Source of the DNA: Prolixibacteraceae bacterium
GTDB lineage: Bacteria > Bacteroidota > Bacteroidia > Bacteroidales > Prolixibacteraceae
NCBI GenBank assembly: GCA_028683385.1
Contig: JAQUIJ010000019.1
Location: 1 to 64,000, forward strand
Length of the DNA: 64,000 bases
Direction of reading: 5' to 3'
Made by a program: the position numbers and the translations under genes
Shown: piece after piece, positions 35,901-45,271 of the stretch
How positions within the stretch are numbered: position 1 is the stretch's first letter
Layout: each line of letters begins with the position of its first letter
Notes under the pieces: model-generated
Told to the model about the DNA's origin: nothing
The model's input: only the letters and a program-made list of their open reading frames with translations
The model's database searches: none

Positions 35901-36060
35901 TGGCAGTTCCGTTGGTTGTACCTTTTTCAACAATTGTTACACCAGGAAGAAGGTCATTGGTCACCTTATCCCGAACGACTCCCGAGATAGATCGTTTTTG
36001 CGCCATTGCCATCTGCACAATCAGGCACAAAATAAAGATTAATGATACCGTTTTTTTCAT
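32986..36060 (-). CDS. SusC-family TonB-dependent transporter (pair 2)
   Basis: Outer-membrane transporter of 1024 aa. The signal peptide is MKKTVSLIFILCLIVQMAMA. A carboxypeptidase-regulatory-like domain (SGVVRDKVTNDLLPGVTIVEKGTTNGTASN) is followed by the plug (VDEVVVTAMGIMRQTKALGYSVQDV; ISVLKGPAAAALYGLKAAAGAVVITTKKG) and a barrel ending in Phe. Its signal peptide and first ~90 residues are strikingly similar to those of the SusC at 40327-43719, while the barrels differ. The upstream regions also share the leader sequence and a 20-bp element, so both are probably under the same control. Confidence 0.95.
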   Translation of the reverse strand: MKKTVSLIFILCLIVQMAMAQKRSISGVVRDKVTNDLLPGVTIVEKGTTNGTASNSKGEFQLSVNNNATLSVSYIGMSTQEVKIGASSTIEVFLESASEKVDEVVVTAMGIMRQTKALGYSVQDVKGEELVRVKEANLVNSLNGKIAGVNITNSGGAPGSSSQIIIRGGTSLLGDNQPLFVIDGVPIDNSTSSGNSGTDRVTATSTSSGNRAMDLNSADIESISVLKGPAAAALYGLKAAAGAVVITTKKGKQGVPQISVSSKMKLDVVSRLPEQQGLYGQGSGGAFNADTGESWGEKVASGQPFYNNMKDFFQQAWAYDVNGSISGGTENANYFMSVQRLDQKGIVPTTDYVKNSFRFNGEQKRGWFTIGMNTNYIYSTTTKTLTGDGLYGTGGTGYMLSIINWPRTDNMANWTENGVKRRLLPGVALQDDIDNPNWLVRNNPVTEELHRFIGSGYVKVSPVKWLDVVYRAGVDHYNSFNQSITSPGAAMIAPYDKGAVSEKLRQNDLLSSTLTVSANQKINSFDLNLLVGHNYEQTTYSNNTQTAVGMLSSDFISINNAAAANKAFDSYKSQKRLTSVFGEFRLDYKNIAFLGVTGRNDWSSTLSPENRSFFYPSFNGSFVFTELLNERFRNVLSFGKLRASWSQVGKDAPVYQTATYLNSPVTTIGGGYNDSWTGGNPDLKPETTTAQEYGVDLRFLKGRLGVDLTYYKTTSDDQIIQPRVSNAIGYIFKYVNWGTVENKGYEITVNAVPIQTQNLKWDLNVNISHNDGKVYNLPTGLELLYVTDVQIGPAKPASVNNGDFLGLTGQKWQRTTDGQLILDPITGYPLTSTDATKLVGNREPDVILGLNNNIAYKNWNLSFLIDIRKGGAVYNATEWAMVKTGLSKETEKRGENYTFEGVTLNSTTGAYEPKSSTVVLNENYYKNIYSAEASNFITDVNWFRLRTASLGYKLPDYVCKKIGFVKSIDVSIMATNLFIITNYKGMDPEVSAGGAGVVGAGSSGIDYAGVPATRSYSLGFNLKF

Positions 36061-36547
36061 AACAAACTGGTTAAATTTAAACTTTGAAATAGATTATATG
36101 TATGAATGAATTTATTATCAAAACCATTATTTCACACACAAAAAGGGGGAGCAGTGTATTCAAAATCGACCCTACCACAACAAAAATCAAAATATATCGA
36201 TCGAATAGCACTTAATTGTGGGACTAAAATTAAAAATATAATTTTAAAAACAGATGTTTTTGTAACATGTAATACCAATTTATTAAATATTTAATTTTTA
36301 ATGAATTTTAACAATTGAATATCAACCAATTAAAATAATCATAAAATTAACTTCACCAATCCGGAGCCGCAAAATATCATTCAAGATTAATTCAGGACTC
36401 TTCGAAGACGGCGCATAACACATCGCACTACAAAGCGATTAGATACGATTTACAGCGATGAATGCGAAAATACAGTAAGACTTTACTTTTCTCTGGAGGG
36501 ATTCAAGTGATAATTTAGAATATTTGAGCAGTTTATCTGGTCTAATT
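36061..36547. other. promoter/leader region of susCD pair 2
   Basis: This 487-bp region without a gene is AT-rich. It holds the 20-bp element at 36262-36281 and, next to susC, a leader (aacaaactggttaaa...) resembling that of the other susC at 43720. No terminator with a good T-run was found after the gene at 36548. Confidence 0.6.
36262..36281 (-). promoter_or_regulatory. shared 20-bp element, copy 1
   Basis: On the coding (minus) strand it reads AAATTGGTATTACATGTTAC. It matches 43925-43944 at 19 of 20 positions and 63397-63416 (plus strand) at 17 of 20. It lies about 202 bp before the susC start codon, almost the same distance as copy 2. It has a GTA...TAC dyad, as an operator would. Confidence 0.65.
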
Positions 36548-38386
36548 TTATTCAAATTGAAGACAAGCGACTTGGCCATCGAGCGATGTTACCAAAATTT
36601 CATTTGCTGCAACAGGAGTAACCATATTAATCAAGGCATTCGACAATTTGTATTTCCATACCACTTCATGCGTTACTTTGCTAATAGCCACCACTACCCC
36701 ATTGCAGGTTGGAACAAAAATCAAATTACCATTTTCAACAATTGGTGACGGGCCAATTTCGTATCCCAAATCGGCAGGGCAGCTCCATGCTAATTTCTGT
36801 TCTGAAGTAGCCGTTTCGAAGGCCATCACATTTCCCTCAGTCATATTTTTGATATAAACCAGATTACCATCGGCAGAAATACCAATAGACTCGCGACAAG
36901 TGTACTTCTCTGAATCCCATATTTCAGCACCAGTTTTGGCATCCAGCGCAGTCATGTGACGGTCGGGAGCAACAATGAATATTTTTCCATTGGCAGCAAC
37001 CGGCCAAACAGCAGCCGGCGAAAGCATCCGGTTAGTGTATTTCTCGCGTTTCCAAAGAAGTTTTCCGGTTTGCTGATCTAGCGCGTAAAACACGTTTCCC
37101 CACGAGCCAAAATAAACTGCGTTCTCATAAATCAGTGGTTTTGACTCCACAAAATTCTTTACCTCATCAAATTGCCACTTTAGCTTACCTGTCTTCAGAT
37201 CGATTGCCCGAAAAATTCCCTCAGAGGAACCAATAAAAACAGTTTCCCGATCGATAACAGGCGAGCCAACAATAGGTTTTCCTGTTTCGAATTTCCACTT
37301 CGGTTTGCCTGTTTTCAGGTTCAGACAATAAATAGTATTATCGGTCGATGCACAAACGACCAGACCATCGTTTATTGCCGGCGTAGAGTATATTTTTCCT
37401 GAAGTTGAGAAGTGCCAGAGGAGTTTCCCAGACTTTTGCCGTACTACCACTATTTCGCCTTTGGTATTGGCATAAACAGCCAGTTTACCTTCAACAGAAA
37501 TCCCAGTCCCGATATCGCTACTTTCCTGAAATTGCCATTTTACTTTTACCTGTGGGTATTTCTCATTCACCGAGAAATCAGGACGAGGCCATTTCCGTTG
37601 TTCTTGCTGATACTCTTTCAAGCCAAGTGGTACTTTGCACCAAGCTGGCAGGCTTTTTACTCCGGGAGTGCGTTCTGCATAATACATCGTATCCTGAGAA
37701 ACTGTAACGATATTGTAACCACCAATTTCATTTATTGCCCGAAGATTAGAACGTCCCATAACACCTGGAATTCCTTCAAAATCGAACAATTTGTTAGTAT
37801 GTCCATGACCGAGTAAACTCACCTGGACATTTCGGGTTTTGAGCAGATCAATCACCTCATACCAATTCGACAAGGACTCATCGAGCGGATAGTGATTAAT
37901 AAAAATAATAGGCTGTTTCGGATCTTTCATGTTCTTCAGGATCGATTCCAGAAAAACAATTTGCTCGCGCGGCACCAAACCCGGCGCCATACGCATATTG
38001 GGGCCACTGGCAGTGCCAACAAATAAAAATCCGTTTTTTTCGAATGAAAAACTTTCAGCACCAAAAATCCGCACAAAATCATTGTTCCCACTTTCAGACC
38101 ATTTCGAATCGTGATTACCGGGTATCGTGTAACACGGTTTATTGAGCTTACTGAGAATGGATTTGGCTTCGAGAAGTTCTTTCTCAGAGCCAAATTCAGT
38201 CACATCGCCCGACAAAATCACAAAGTCAAGATCAGTCTGCCTGTTAATATCATCAACGGTTCTGATAAGATCTTCAGCGCCAGTGCTTCCTCCTACGTGT
38301 GTATCGGTAACATGGGCAAAGCGGAAGGTTTGAGCCTGTGCCTGAATCAGGAAAAAGCAAAGAAATAGTATGAATAATTGTCTCAT
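36548..38386 (-). CDS. secreted metallophosphoesterase fused to a PQQ-like beta-propeller
   Basis: The 612-aa protein has a signal peptide (1-18) and a calcineurin-like phosphoesterase domain (about 20-240). All metal motifs are present: HVTDTHVG, LSGDVTEFG, PGNHDSK, INHYPL and LGHGHTN. A beta-propeller of PQQ/quinoprotein-like repeats follows (about 285-610; repeated G...W.F.T...I.S.P.i.dg.Vv.gs...LDlKTGKlkW). The propeller probably binds a partner or substrate rather than a cofactor. It is the third gene after susCD pair 3, past a terminator. Its substrate is unknown; a periplasmic phosphomonoesterase or diesterase role for phosphorylated cell-wall sugars is conceivable. Confidence 0.88.
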   Translation of the reverse strand: MRQLFILFLCFFLIQAQAQTFRFAHVTDTHVGGSTGAEDLIRTVDDINRQTDLDFVILSGDVTEFGSEKELLEAKSILSKLNKPCYTIPGNHDSKWSESGNNDFVRIFGAESFSFEKNGFLFVGTASGPNMRMAPGLVPREQIVFLESILKNMKDPKQPIIFINHYPLDESLSNWYEVIDLLKTRNVQVSLLGHGHTNKLFDFEGIPGVMGRSNLRAINEIGGYNIVTVSQDTMYYAERTPGVKSLPAWCKVPLGLKEYQQEQRKWPRPDFSVNEKYPQVKVKWQFQESSDIGTGISVEGKLAVYANTKGEIVVVRQKSGKLLWHFSTSGKIYSTPAINDGLVVCASTDNTIYCLNLKTGKPKWKFETGKPIVGSPVIDRETVFIGSSEGIFRAIDLKTGKLKWQFDEVKNFVESKPLIYENAVYFGSWGNVFYALDQQTGKLLWKREKYTNRMLSPAAVWPVAANGKIFIVAPDRHMTALDAKTGAEIWDSEKYTCRESIGISADGNLVYIKNMTEGNVMAFETATSEQKLAWSCPADLGYEIGPSPIVENGNLIFVPTCNGVVVAISKVTHEVVWKYKLSNALINMVTPVAANEILVTSLDGQVACLQFE

Positions 38387-38415
38387 AAATTCTTGTTTGC
38401 AAAGCGTTAAAAAAA

Positions 38416-38448
38416 ATTCACCGGATGATTAAAAATCACCCGGTGAAT
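38416..38448 (-). terminator. rho-independent terminator after susCD pair 3
   Basis: A 9-bp stem attcaccgg / ccggtgaat with a 15-base loop is followed on the minus strand by a run of eight T. It lies 25 bp after the susD stop codon, before the phosphoesterase gene. Confidence 0.88.
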
Positions 38449-38472
38449 AACCATTCTATGACTTAAAACTCA

Positions 38473-40314
38473 CTACCAACCCGGAGTTTGAGTTAATGTA
38501 TAACCTTTAATCTTGTATTCGCTTATCTGGGTATTTCCAACCGGAGCCAAATAAACCCTATCGGTAAATGCATCCCTGTTCGAAACATTTTCAGGAACGT
38601 AATAACCCACCATATCAGCACCATTGGTTCCGTCGTATGTAACAACAGTACCATCAGTCTTTCTTACCTTTAATTTATCTTTTTTCGAAGCTACAAGGAA
38701 TTCAGGAAATTCAGTCTGGAAGTTAATCCATAAACCCAGAAGGTTGTCAGGATCTGTATTTTTCATGTAATCGATCTTCTTCCAACGTTTGATATCCATC
38801 AGACGAGTGTGTTCGAAAACAAACTCCATACGACGTTCGCGGCGAATCTCCCAAATCAGTGCTGGAACATCAGAGTCCCGATCTGGATCGTCAGGAAGAC
38901 TGGCCAACGATAGTGCCGCTGTTTTTTTAATACCTTTTGCGATTGCAGTAGCATCAAGCGGACGACTGCGAATTGCATTAATCGAAGCATCAATATCGGC
39001 CTGAACAACAGCAGTTCCACCCATAGTAGCCAATTCAGCTTTAGCTTCAATCCAGTTTAAAACCACTTCGGCCAAACGCATTACAGGTGCGTCGTTCGTA
39101 TTTGTACTCGAACCATACATTGGGGTATAAGGCCCTGGATATTGCTTCACACCCTCACGATCAATGAATTTACAAGCATACAATAATGTACCTGACTCTT
39201 TTTTAGGTGCATCCCAGAATGTTGCTTCAAAACGAGGATCACGGGTAGCAACCATATTTTTTATGTCCAATTTATCGGCATTTGCGACGTCTGATAACTT
39301 GTACGGTTTACCATCGGTACAAACAAATGATTTAGCTAATTTTAAGTTTGGCGCTGTACTCTGGCTTTCGTATAAATTGGAGTAGGAAGCGATAGCGTGT
39401 GTTACAGCCGGCGATACCGCTGCATCATAAGCTCTGTAAAGAATCACTTCCTTGTTGTTAGCTAAATCCTGAGATCCGAAAAGTGAACGGAAATCGCTGG
39501 TAAAAGAATATTTGCCTGATTTCATGACCAGATCGGCAGCTTTTACAGCCAGATCAAGATATTTTTTGGCCTTTTCGGTATTATTCAAATGATACTTTTG
39601 CCAGGTTCCCTCAAACAACATAAACCTTGAAATAAAGCCCGCAGCAATGTATTTATTTAAATACTGAGCATTTCCGTCAGAAAGTCGCATATTATCCAAA
39701 ACATATGCAAAATCGTCGTACACCTTGTCCATAACCACAGTTCTGCTGTCCCGGTCTTTGAACATCAAATCAAGTTCTGAATCGCCAATCACCTTATCGA
39801 AATAAGGCACATCGCCAAATACGCTAACCAAACGACTGTATTCAAATCCCCTAAAAAAACGTGCAACGGCGCTCCAATGCTGATAAACGCTGGTCGTAAT
39901 CTGTTTATCTTTCATTGCTTCGATCCTTTCGAGGAACAGGTTGGATTTCCGAACCCATGAAAAATTCCAGGTTGGACCGGCATAGGTAACCAGCCATTCA
40001 GCTAATTCCTGATTTGTTGTTGTTGGATAACGTGATTCAGGAGCCTGCGTTTCAAAATTGATCTGTTTTCCTGAAGTCGCAAAATCATCGGCAAAATAAT
40101 AGCCACGGAGTGGCGCATAGTCAACTGTGAAACTTGAATTATAACCAACAAAGTAGTTGGTGTAAAAACCGTTCGCAAATAAACGAAGGTTATTCTCGTT
40201 TGTCCAGTAGTTAGCATCATTCATAGTTGTTAATGATGGTTTGTCGAGGTAATCATCACAACTGCTAAAAACGAGGGAAACTACTGCTAATAAAATGAAT
40301 ATATACTTTTTCAT
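38473..40314 (-). CDS. SusD/RagB-family outer-membrane lipoprotein (pair 3)
   Basis: Classical SusD of 613 aa with lipobox Cys at residue 19 (SLVFSSCDDYLDKPSLTTMNDANYWTNENNL). The N-terminal SusD domain covers about 20-230. The C-terminal RagB/SusD part has RLAEVVLNWIEAKAELA, INAIRSRPLDATA and WEIRRERRMEFVFEHTRLMDIKRWKKID, the standard family signature. It is 12 bp downstream of its susC and before a strong terminator. The subgroup differs from the SusD of pair 2, so the two pairs likely take different substrates. Confidence 0.94.
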   Translation of the reverse strand: MKKYIFILLAVVSLVFSSCDDYLDKPSLTTMNDANYWTNENNLRLFANGFYTNYFVGYNSSFTVDYAPLRGYYFADDFATSGKQINFETQAPESRYPTTTNQELAEWLVTYAGPTWNFSWVRKSNLFLERIEAMKDKQITTSVYQHWSAVARFFRGFEYSRLVSVFGDVPYFDKVIGDSELDLMFKDRDSRTVVMDKVYDDFAYVLDNMRLSDGNAQYLNKYIAAGFISRFMLFEGTWQKYHLNNTEKAKKYLDLAVKAADLVMKSGKYSFTSDFRSLFGSQDLANNKEVILYRAYDAAVSPAVTHAIASYSNLYESQSTAPNLKLAKSFVCTDGKPYKLSDVANADKLDIKNMVATRDPRFEATFWDAPKKESGTLLYACKFIDREGVKQYPGPYTPMYGSSTNTNDAPVMRLAEVVLNWIEAKAELATMGGTAVVQADIDASINAIRSRPLDATAIAKGIKKTAALSLASLPDDPDRDSDVPALIWEIRRERRMEFVFEHTRLMDIKRWKKIDYMKNTDPDNLLGLWINFQTEFPEFLVASKKDKLKVRKTDGTVVTYDGTNGADMVGYYVPENVSNRDAFTDRVYLAPVGNTQISEYKIKGYTLTQTPGW

Positions 40315-40326
40315 GATTCTTAATTT

Positions 40327-43300
40327 TTAGAAGTTCAATTGAAGACCTACTGACGCGCTCTTAAATGTAGGAACGCCAACTCCAGTGCGACCCAGATTAT
40401 AGTTATCCGTATTCCATAATGAATATCCATTAATTGCTTCAGGATCTATTGGAAGATTTCGAAGATGATCAAATGTGAAGAAATTTTCCAAAGCTGCATA
40501 AACACGCAATTTCGAAACATAAATTTTCTTCAGCATACTTGAAGGTAAGCTGTAACCTACTGTAATATTCTTGATACGCAGATAAGCCATGTTAAGCAAA
40601 TATCTTGACTGAACCTGCATATTTAAAGTTGTACCACTTCCTGCTTGATTATAAGGAGCCGGATAAAAAGCGTTAGTACGGTCTTCTCTCCAGAAATCGC
40701 CTGCAATAGCTTGTGGCATGGCGCCATCAGAAGAATTATAGCCAGGAATGGCAAGGAATCCATCGCCCCAAACATCGCGTTTCCCAACGCCCTGAATAAA
40801 GATTGAAGCATCAAATCCTTTATAATCCATGCCTGCACGGAAACTGTATTCGTAGCGTGGAGTATTGTTTCCAATCACTTTCAAATCGCCATAATCAGGA
40901 TCGCCATTTGCATTTTTGATCAACCGGTTACCTGGATTAATAACACCATCGCCATTTAAATCTTTGAACTTAACATCGCCAGGACCAAATACAAAATTAC
41001 CAGCCTGAAGTCTTCCCTGAGTAGCTGAATTAGCATCTGCCAATTGATTTACCTTATAACCGTCTTTGGAGGTTACTTTAATTAATTTACCAGCGCTATC
41101 GTATGAAAAATCACTTTTTTGATACAACCTGTCGGTTTCATATCCCCAGATTTCTCCGTAAGTTTTACCAACATACCAATTGTCGATACTATTGGTTGTA
41201 CCATATTTTGTAATTGTTGTTTTAGAATCGGCCAAAGTGGCAACCAAATTAATACCAATACCATTTTTGAAACGGTGATTGTAATCTAACTGAACCTCAA
41301 TACCATTTGTTCTCAATGAACCGTAGTTACTCTGTGGAGCGCCTGTGCCATAAGTGACCGGAATACCTTCCAAAGGCACAATCATGTTTTCTGTGTCACG
41401 TCTGTACCAGTCGAACGAAGCACCAAGTTCGCTGTTAAACATTCGGGCATCAAGTCCCAAGTCAAGAGTAGTAATATCCTGCCATGTAACTGAAGAAGAA
41501 ACAGCGCCTGGAGTACCAAATTGATAAACCCTGGCACCTCCAACTAACCAGTTGTTGGTCGCTCCGGTCATTGTTGGAACATAGAGAGAGCCAGGAACAG
41601 ATTGGTCTCCAATAGTTCCCCATGATCCACGGGCTTTCAATGCACTTAAAAACGATTTCGACCATTCCATCCAGGTTTCTTCGTTTATGCGCCATCCCAA
41701 TGAGAATGAAGGGAAATAACGCCACTTCATATCTGTTGGAAATTTCGAAGTACCATCGTACCTCAAGTTACCTTCCAATAAGTATTTTTCCTTATAGTTA
41801 TAGTTTACACGACCAAAGAAACCCAATTGAGATTCCCAATATTCACCACCGCTACCAGTTTGTGTCCCATAAGCTAGGTCAAACTGAGGATTTGAGTAAT
41901 CAACCAATTGAGTAGTCTGTGTCCAATTGTAAGCATTTACCCAGCTCACACTATTCATACCGGCCATAAATTTGAATTTATGAAAATCATTCACTGTCAA
42001 ATCATAGGTGGTATTCAGGTTAGTAGTATTCCACTGATCATTTTTTGCATACCGATATACATGATCTGGATTCGCACCCACACCGGTATAGGTATTCATG
42101 GCTAACTGGTATGCAGGCATTGCTCCTGGATCAGTCGAATTAACAACTTCGCCAGCATCATTCATATAAATCCGGTTACCACTGGCATCATTTTTAGCAA
42201 TTGCAGAAGACCAGGTATCGCGGGCTGTAAAACGTGTTCCAGGTCTCTTGGTAATGTACTCCTGATTAGCATGTGTATAATCAAAATTGATTTTCCAGTC
42301 TTTCAAAGGAGTAATAACCACTCCACCATTCAGACTAGTATAGTTTGTTTCCTGAAATGCGGTATTGGCTGCAGCCATCTCAAATGCAGGACTTCTGAGT
42401 GGATCACCGTCTTCGGTAGTCATTGGATAGAGTGCCGACCAACGATATAAATACAACCATGGATCAGCGGTAGTTGAGCTCGTAGCATATGCATATTGCT
42501 TATTACGTTTCGAATACATCGCACCAGCAGTAACACGTAACCAATTCGTCACGTCGGTACCAACACGAATCGATCCATTATAACGTTTAAAATCATCCTT
42601 CTTTGCTGGTTTAATCATACCAGTTTGATCCAAATATCCAAACCCAATGTTATAATCAGTCTTTCCACTTCTACCGTTTACCGAAAGGTTATGAGTCTGA
42701 GTTGGTGTCCATTCCTTAATCATATAATCATAAGGATCATAGGTTCTCAAGCCAATCTTACGACCATTTGCATCAACATACCAGTCGCGTCCATATAACA
42801 TCGGATCGTTAGGTTTTACAACACCTGCATATTTCTGCTGCCACACTTTTGCCTTTTCATAACCTTCGCGTGTAACTTGCCAAAATGCACCAGCCACAGT
42901 ACCACCAACACGCTCGAAAGCGCTTACAGAATATTCCAAAGCATCAATTCCGCCCATTTCCATTTTCTTGGAAATGTTTTGAAAAGAAAGGTTTCCTGAA
43001 TATGAAACATTTACACTTTCAGTTTTAGCTCCTTTTTTAGAGGTAATCAGGATTACACCAAATGCCGCTTTTGCTCCGTAAATAGATGAAGATGCAGCAT
43101 CTTTCAATACCGAAATTGATTCAATATCATCAGGATTAACCATCTGAATGGATGGAATTTCGACGTTATCCAACAGAATCAATGGAGAAGCTCCTCCCTT
43201 TAGAGAACCGAACTGACCGCGAATCTTCATGATTGGGTCTGATCCAATTTCACCACTTGGGATTACTACACTAAGTCCAGGTGTCATACCCTGAAGACCA

Positions 43301-43719
43301 CGACCAACGTCGGCGATAGGCCTGGCTTCCAATTCCTTTGTATCGACATTAGCCACAGCACCAGTAAGATTTGCTTTCTTTTGGCTTCCATAACCAACTC
43401 TTACCTCAATTTCATCAATTTGTTCAACCGACGATTCAAGGTTAACATTAATTGTAGAAGTATTGCCGACTTTCACTTCCTGAGTTTTCAAACCAATGTA
43501 ACTAACAACCAAGGTTGCTCCTTCATTGACAGAAATTTCATACTTGCCGTCAACATTAGTAATGGTTCCATTTTTAGTTCCTTTCTCAAGAACAGAAACA
43601 CCGGGAAGTGTTTCGTTGGTCAATTTCTCCCGAATTATTCCGGAAACTGACCGTTTTTGTGCCATTGTCAACTGGACAATCAAACACAAAATAAAGATTA
43701 ATACTACCGTTTTTTTCAT
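40327..43719 (-). CDS. SusC-family TonB-dependent transporter (pair 3)
   Basis: Outer-membrane transporter of 1130 aa. The signal peptide MKKTVVLIFILCLIVQLTMA and regulatory-like domain (SGIIREKLTNETLPGVSVLEKGTKNGTITN) resemble those of the other susC. The plug is of the common SusC type (EIEVRVGYGSQKKANLTGAVANV; ISVLKDAASSSIYGAKAAFGVILITSKKGA). The barrel contains KGFDASIFIQGVGKRDVWG and ends ASVGLQLNF. It leads a unit with susD and, past a terminator, a phosphoesterase gene. Confidence 0.95.
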   Translation of the reverse strand: MKKTVVLIFILCLIVQLTMAQKRSVSGIIREKLTNETLPGVSVLEKGTKNGTITNVDGKYEISVNEGATLVVSYIGLKTQEVKVGNTSTINVNLESSVEQIDEIEVRVGYGSQKKANLTGAVANVDTKELEARPIADVGRGLQGMTPGLSVVIPSGEIGSDPIMKIRGQFGSLKGGASPLILLDNVEIPSIQMVNPDDIESISVLKDAASSSIYGAKAAFGVILITSKKGAKTESVNVSYSGNLSFQNISKKMEMGGIDALEYSVSAFERVGGTVAGAFWQVTREGYEKAKVWQQKYAGVVKPNDPMLYGRDWYVDANGRKIGLRTYDPYDYMIKEWTPTQTHNLSVNGRSGKTDYNIGFGYLDQTGMIKPAKKDDFKRYNGSIRVGTDVTNWLRVTAGAMYSKRNKQYAYATSSTTADPWLYLYRWSALYPMTTEDGDPLRSPAFEMAAANTAFQETNYTSLNGGVVITPLKDWKINFDYTHANQEYITKRPGTRFTARDTWSSAIAKNDASGNRIYMNDAGEVVNSTDPGAMPAYQLAMNTYTGVGANPDHVYRYAKNDQWNTTNLNTTYDLTVNDFHKFKFMAGMNSVSWVNAYNWTQTTQLVDYSNPQFDLAYGTQTGSGGEYWESQLGFFGRVNYNYKEKYLLEGNLRYDGTSKFPTDMKWRYFPSFSLGWRINEETWMEWSKSFLSALKARGSWGTIGDQSVPGSLYVPTMTGATNNWLVGGARVYQFGTPGAVSSSVTWQDITTLDLGLDARMFNSELGASFDWYRRDTENMIVPLEGIPVTYGTGAPQSNYGSLRTNGIEVQLDYNHRFKNGIGINLVATLADSKTTITKYGTTNSIDNWYVGKTYGEIWGYETDRLYQKSDFSYDSAGKLIKVTSKDGYKVNQLADANSATQGRLQAGNFVFGPGDVKFKDLNGDGVINPGNRLIKNANGDPDYGDLKVIGNNTPRYEYSFRAGMDYKGFDASIFIQGVGKRDVWGDGFLAIPGYNSSDGAMPQAIAGDFWREDRTNAFYPAPYNQAGSGTTLNMQVQSRYLLNMAYLRIKNITVGYSLPSSMLKKIYVSKLRVYAALENFFTFDHLRNLPIDPEAINGYSLWNTDNYNLGRTGVGVPTFKSASVGLQLNF

Positions 43720-44052
43720 AACAAACAGGTTAAAATTACATTTAGAAATAGAAATTAAGTATTAAAAAAAATCGTTGAAAGTCTATAGCTCATCATTTGT
43801 CATACATATATTATACAAACAAAGAAATAGACACCATATAAATTAGGCATACATAAATATAATCAAGCAATTAACCGACAACGATATAAAATTAAAAATT
43901 AATTCTGAAAAAATATGTGTTTTTGTCACATGTAATACCAATTTTAAATTCACAATAAAAAAGACACACACATACCACTGATTGAATGTCACTTACAATC
44001 TCACCAATATGAGATTATATTTTCAAACATATTTAAATTGCTAAACCGATTG
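43720..44052. other. promoter/leader region of susCD pair 3
   Basis: This 333-bp region between the NamZ-like gene and susC has no gene. It contains the second copy of the 20-bp element at 43925-43944 and a leader next to susC (aacaaacaggttaaa...) like that at 36061. I see no clear terminator for the upstream gene. Confidence 0.6.
43925..43944 (-). promoter_or_regulatory. shared 20-bp element, copy 2
   Basis: The coding strand reads AAATTGGTATTACATGTGAC, one base different from the element at 36262-36281. It lies about 206 bp before the susC start codon. Confidence 0.65.
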
Positions 44053-45249
44053 CTACTTGTATAACAAGTACTTTTTACGAAGTATTTTGAACTTGTCTAA
44101 GCCCGACTCCCAGGAATCCCGAATTTCTTTTTCAGATTTTCCTGCAATAATCTGCTCTTTCAAAGTTGTAACTCCGGCGAGTTTATCGAAATTCCCCATC
44201 TGGTTGCTCTGCTTATAATCGAAGAATTTTTCTTTAAACGGGTAAGCCTGATACATTTCGATAATCCATGAAAGGTTTATTTTGCCTGTCTTTCGAAACT
44301 CACTGGCGTCATATTTCCTTAAATCAAGACCATAACAGATTTTATTCTGATGCAACGGAGTTTCACTCATTCCTTTAATGCTCACTGGGGTAAACGAAAA
44401 TTCGTATTTCCCTTTCAAATCAGGATTGCCAAGCACAGTAAACGGGAAATGCGTTCCCCTACCCTGACTGATTATCGTACCTTCAAACAAACACAATGAT
44501 GGATATAAGAGTATTGCATGTTGGCTATTCAAATTGGGAGAAGGCGCAATTGGTAATACATATTCCATATCGTGCGAATAATTTGCTACTCGAATCACCG
44601 TAATTTTACATTTCTCGCGATTCGCCAGCCAACCCTCGCCGTTATACATCTGGGCCAATTCACCAATGGTCATTCCATGTGTTATTGGAATCGGAAACAT
44701 GCCAATACCAGATTTCAGCTTCATGTCCAGAATTGGGCCGTCAATGCTGAATCCATTTGGATTTGGCCGATCCAGAATAAGCAATTCCTTGTTATTTTCA
44801 GCACACGATTCCATCACTTTTGCCAAAAGGTTGATGTAGGTGTAAAATCGGGTACCCACATCCTGAATATCAAAAATCACCAAATCAACATCAGCCAGAT
44901 CGGCTTTTGAGGGTTTGCTTTTTTTACCGTAAAGCGATATTTCCCGAATTCCAGTTTTTGCATCCACACTATCAGCAACATCAGTTCCTGCGCTTGCTGT
45001 TCCGCGAAACCCATGTTCAGGACCAAAAATCTTTACAATATTTATTCTCAACGATTTTAAACTATCAACCACCAATGTTTTCCCAATAACTGAAGTCTGA
45101 TTGGCAACAATGGCAACCCGTTTGCCTTTCAGCAAGGGAAGGTATTTTTCGGTTTGTTCAGCACCAGTTTTAATTCCGGTTTGTGCTGATGCAACTACAA
45201 CAACTAAAACAAGTACGAAAACACAAATTGCTGATCGAAGTAATTTCAT
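44053..45249 (-). CDS. namZ: NamZ-like exo-beta-N-acetylmuramidase (DUF1343, GH171), copy 1
   Basis: Secreted protein of 398 aa. NamZ proteins of B. subtilis and Tannerella release MurNAc from the non-reducing end of murein fragments. The family motifs are intact: GKRVAIVANQTSV, KIFGPEHGFRGTASAGT, VDLVIFDIQDVGTRFYTYI, LLILDRPNPNGFSIDGPIL and IPITHGMTIGELA. A signal peptide precedes them. I prefer the ATG at 45249 over a GTG two codons upstream. It is a distant paralogue of the gene 16-22 bp upstream, and the pair sits downstream of an AmiE-like gene, as in muropeptide rescue clusters. Confidence 0.92.
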   Translation of the reverse strand: MKLLRSAICVFVLVLVVVVASAQTGIKTGAEQTEKYLPLLKGKRVAIVANQTSVIGKTLVVDSLKSLRINIVKIFGPEHGFRGTASAGTDVADSVDAKTGIREISLYGKKSKPSKADLADVDLVIFDIQDVGTRFYTYINLLAKVMESCAENNKELLILDRPNPNGFSIDGPILDMKLKSGIGMFPIPITHGMTIGELAQMYNGEGWLANREKCKITVIRVANYSHDMEYVLPIAPSPNLNSQHAILLYPSLCLFEGTIISQGRGTHFPFTVLGNPDLKGKYEFSFTPVSIKGMSETPLHQNKICYGLDLRKYDASEFRKTGKINLSWIIEMYQAYPFKEKFFDYKQSNQMGNFDKLAGVTTLKEQIIAGKSEKEIRDSWESGLDKFKILRKKYLLYK

Positions 45250-45271
45250 AACCACAGCTATTAATATTCAT

